From Paracoccaceae bacterium (lineage in GTDB: Bacteria > Pseudomonadota > Alphaproteobacteria > Rhodobacterales > Rhodobacteraceae), in the NCBI GenBank assembly GCA_026709725.1, contig JAPOSK010000545.1, positions 1 through 6,540 on the forward strand: a stretch of 6,540 nucleotides of DNA. Reading direction: 5' to 3'. Below are positions 5,344 through 6,540 of this stretch, in pieces (the stretch's first letter is position 1; the number at the start of each line of letters is the position of its first letter). The translations under genes were made by a program, and so were the position numbers. A model generated the notes under the pieces. The model had not been told where the DNA came from. It saw nothing but the letters and a program-made list of their open reading frames with translations, and made no database searches.

Positions 5344-5383
5344 CCGCCACCGGCGGTTTTCATGCGGAGGTTTTTTCGCCTCC
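5344..5383. terminator. Two adjacent GC hairpins with T/A tracts, possible bidirectional terminator
   Basis: CCGCC-acc-GGCGG (5344-5356) is followed by TTTT on the plus strand, and a few bases away a T5 run appears on the minus strand. GGAGG (5366-5370) pairs with CCTCC (5379-5383) around a T6-containing loop. Lying between two minus-strand genes, it may end transcription of the right-hand operon before the winged-helix gene. Stems are short, so this is moderate to weak. Confidence 0.35.
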
Positions 5384-5493
5384 CCCGTCGCGATCCAATC
5401 TATGTCACAAGGGCACTTGCGTCAAGGAAGGCGAGACGGCTCAGGTGAGAGCGCTAGCTGACACGCCCGCCAGCGGCGGCACCGGAAACAATT

Positions 5494-6054
5494 TCAAAAT
5501 GACTTCTTGCGAAACAGGTTTACAAAGATGGGATCGGACGAACCCTTGATACTGGCGCGGTGCTCAAACAATACCGTTCTTGCCTCGCTTAGGAACTTGT
5601 CACTCAAAGACCGAAGTCGTCTGAGAGCCTCTTTTGCCTGGTCGCATGAAGTCGCCTCTCCAATCTGATTGATATGATCGCTGGCTTTGTCCCAATAAGA
5701 GTACAGTTTACTGGACAATACATTGCTGGGGCATGCTTGATGGTTTTTTAGTATTGAGTCCACGCCAAAGAACCAGTCAGTATGCTCATATTTCTGCACT
5801 TTGTTGACGGCCTCCTGGATTTCAGGCACCGACTTATTTCCTCGTGCGCAGCGCTCAAACAACTCCGAAATTTCATTTTCCAAAGACTCAAGACGCGCAG
5901 TCAGTGGGTTGGCGAAAATATAGTCGAACTTTGAGCGTTCATCGCTATCCGCCCGAATGCGCTCTTCTGTCGCCTGGGATTTACGCCAAGTGATAACCGA
6001 CGCACCGAGAGCAAGCAGCGCGATGATGTCGGAGGCGCTGATCAAGTCAATCAA
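5494..6054 (-). CDS. Membrane-anchored coiled-coil protein of unknown function
   Basis: A 186-residue protein with one N-terminal hydrophobic helix (about residues 5-23, SDIIALLALGASVITW) followed by basic residues (RK), then a soluble, charged remainder. This suggests a short periplasmic tip and a cytoplasmic body. Residues about 50-70 (LTARLESLENEISELFERC) have a heptad pattern and may form a coiled coil. The rest is predicted helical, with several conserved-looking Trp residues, but I recognise no enzyme motif. The start is a TTG, chosen because there is no in-frame ATG and it lies nine bases after the stop of the upstream DUF4325 gene, so translational coupling is likely. As the last gene of the operon it may anchor the ATPase/STAS-like pair at the membrane or act as its effector. 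Family unknown. Confidence 0.7.
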   Translation of the reverse strand: MIDLISASDIIALLALGASVITWRKSQATEERIRADSDERSKFDYIFANPLTARLESLENEISELFERCARGNKSVPEIQEAVNKVQKYEHTDWFFGVDSILKNHQACPSNVLSSKLYSYWDKASDHINQIGEATSCDQAKEALRRLRSLSDKFLSEARTVLFEHRASIKGSSDPIFVNLFRKKSF

Positions 6055-6063
6055 ATACCCGGA

Positions 6064-6387
6064 TCAGATGAGTGCGCCACGGCTGGAGCAGGCATTTCGA
6101 ATACCGACCTCGATCCAGCGCTGGGTGCTATCGTTAGCGTCAAATCGATACTTGATCAAAAAACGGTCCTTACCCTTTAGCGTCCTGATGCTTTGAGAGA
6201 ATAGCCCCTGAAAGAAAGAAGGCGAGATCGTATCAACATAATCCGGTACCACGACCAATACCTCTCCGGGCTGCGCGTCAATGGCGTCAAGCTTCAATTG
6301 CTTCCGGGCGGCGATGCCCCTTTCCTTTCCGGACAGATTACGGGTGCGTCCGCTACCCGCTACGGAGTCTAGATCAATCTTATTCAT
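6064..6387 (-). CDS. DUF4325 STAS-like protein
   Basis: A 107-residue protein matching the DUF4325 pattern: NLSGKERGIAARKQL (17-31), the hydrophobic strand EVLVVVPDYVDTISPSFFQGLF (42-63), with the ISPSFF signature, and a late strand RFLIKY (75-80). The fold resembles STAS (anti-anti-sigma) domains, and members often sit beside GHKL-type ATPases, suggesting a partner-switching role. I chose the ATG at 6387 because GAGGA lies about eight bases upstream; it overlaps the stop codon of the upstream gene (ATGAATAA, 8 bases), which implies translational coupling. Earlier in-frame starts exist at 6402 (ATG) and 6414 (TTG), giving up to 116 residues. The canonical phosphorylatable Ser of a STAS protein cannot be assigned with certainty; the Ser residues in TISPS are candidates. 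Not secreted, no membrane helix. Confidence 0.8.
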   Translation of the reverse strand: MNKIDLDSVAGSGRTRNLSGKERGIAARKQLKLDAIDAQPGEVLVVVPDYVDTISPSFFQGLFSQSIRTLKGKDRFLIKYRFDANDSTQRWIEVGIRNACSSRGALI

Positions 6388-6540
6388 CGCCTGATTCCTC
6401 ATCGCGCCTGTCAATGACGAAGCGCAAGGTCACCAGCGTGCCGGGAAAGGCACTTGGCATATCAAGCACATGCTCGTGGCTCGGAGGCTTTTCCGCATCA
6501 TTTTCCGCGTTGAACCACTGCAAAAGACGCCCTTCGTCAG
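6380..6540 (-). CDS. C-terminal end of a probable GHKL/histidine-kinase-like ATPase
   Basis: The frame is open from the right window edge to the TAA at 6382-6380, giving 52 visible C-terminal residues; the start lies outside the window. The segment SAFPGTLVTLRFVIDRR has the pattern of the last strand of a GHKL ATPase (a P-G-T turn followed by a hydrophobic strand), and the downstream DUF4325 gene is the usual neighbour of such ATPases. The last residues (RRDEESGDE) are acidic and probably disordered. The ATP-binding N, G1 and G2 boxes would lie upstream and cannot be seen, so the assignment rests on the C-terminal pattern and context. It overlaps the next gene by eight bases, a tight operon. 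Partial because of the window boundary, not because of decay. Confidence 0.65.
   Translation of the reverse strand, partial: DEGRLLQWFNAENDAEKPPSHEHVLDMPSAFPGTLVTLRFVIDRRDEESGDE

Noticed and set aside
5344..5430. Possible tRNA in the intergenic region
   Set aside because: No cloverleaf could be formed: no matching acceptor stem and no T-loop consensus in register.
5233..5461. Two overlapping plus-strand open frames of about 72 codons
   Set aside because: Both start inside the winged-helix gene and run through the hairpin region. No ribosome binding site and low-complexity, Arg-rich products.

Overview
This is an accessory, defence-island type window from a proteobacterium-like genome. I cannot place the species. 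No ribosomal, tRNA or core metabolic gene is visible. Base composition is patchy: the Mrr gene is very GC-rich, while the retron and the left- and right-edge genes are clearly less so. This suggests a mosaic built from separate transfers.

Layout, left to right. (1) 2-310 (+): C-terminal end of an unrecognised protein. (2) 512-2450 (-): a complete retron resembling Retron-Eco2 (Ec67), type I-C. It has a 591-residue reverse transcriptase fused to a C-terminal TOPRIM nuclease domain, and a candidate msr-msd RNA (2283-2450) lies directly upstream, bounded by an a1/a2 inverted repeat. (3) 2542-3471 (-): an Mrr-type restriction endonuclease for modified DNA. (4) About 3818-4471 (+): a beta-class DNA amino-methyltransferase with DPQY instead of DPPY. 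(5) 4737-4955 (+): a 72-residue unknown protein with a strong ribosome binding site. (6) 4956-5285 (-): a stand-alone winged-helix protein resembling the N-terminal domain of Mrr; its stop abuts the stop of gene 5. (7) 5494-6540 (-): a tightly packed three-gene operon running in from the right edge. It encodes the C-terminus of a probable GHKL-type ATPase, a DUF4325 STAS-like protein, and a membrane-anchored coiled-coil protein.

How the parts may work together. The retron is a self-contained anti-phage unit: the RT makes msDNA from the ncRNA, and the fused TOPRIM domain is the presumed toxic effector. Mrr, the methyltransferase and the orphan Mrr-N-like protein look like a modification/restriction cluster. 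The pairing of a modification-dependent nuclease with a resident methyltransferase is the interesting tension there. The right-edge operon resembles a partner-switch module (ATPase plus STAS-like protein) with a membrane component and is the least explained system in the window. A short array of about 20-bp repeats at 4587-4677 may be the remains of an IS21-type element end.
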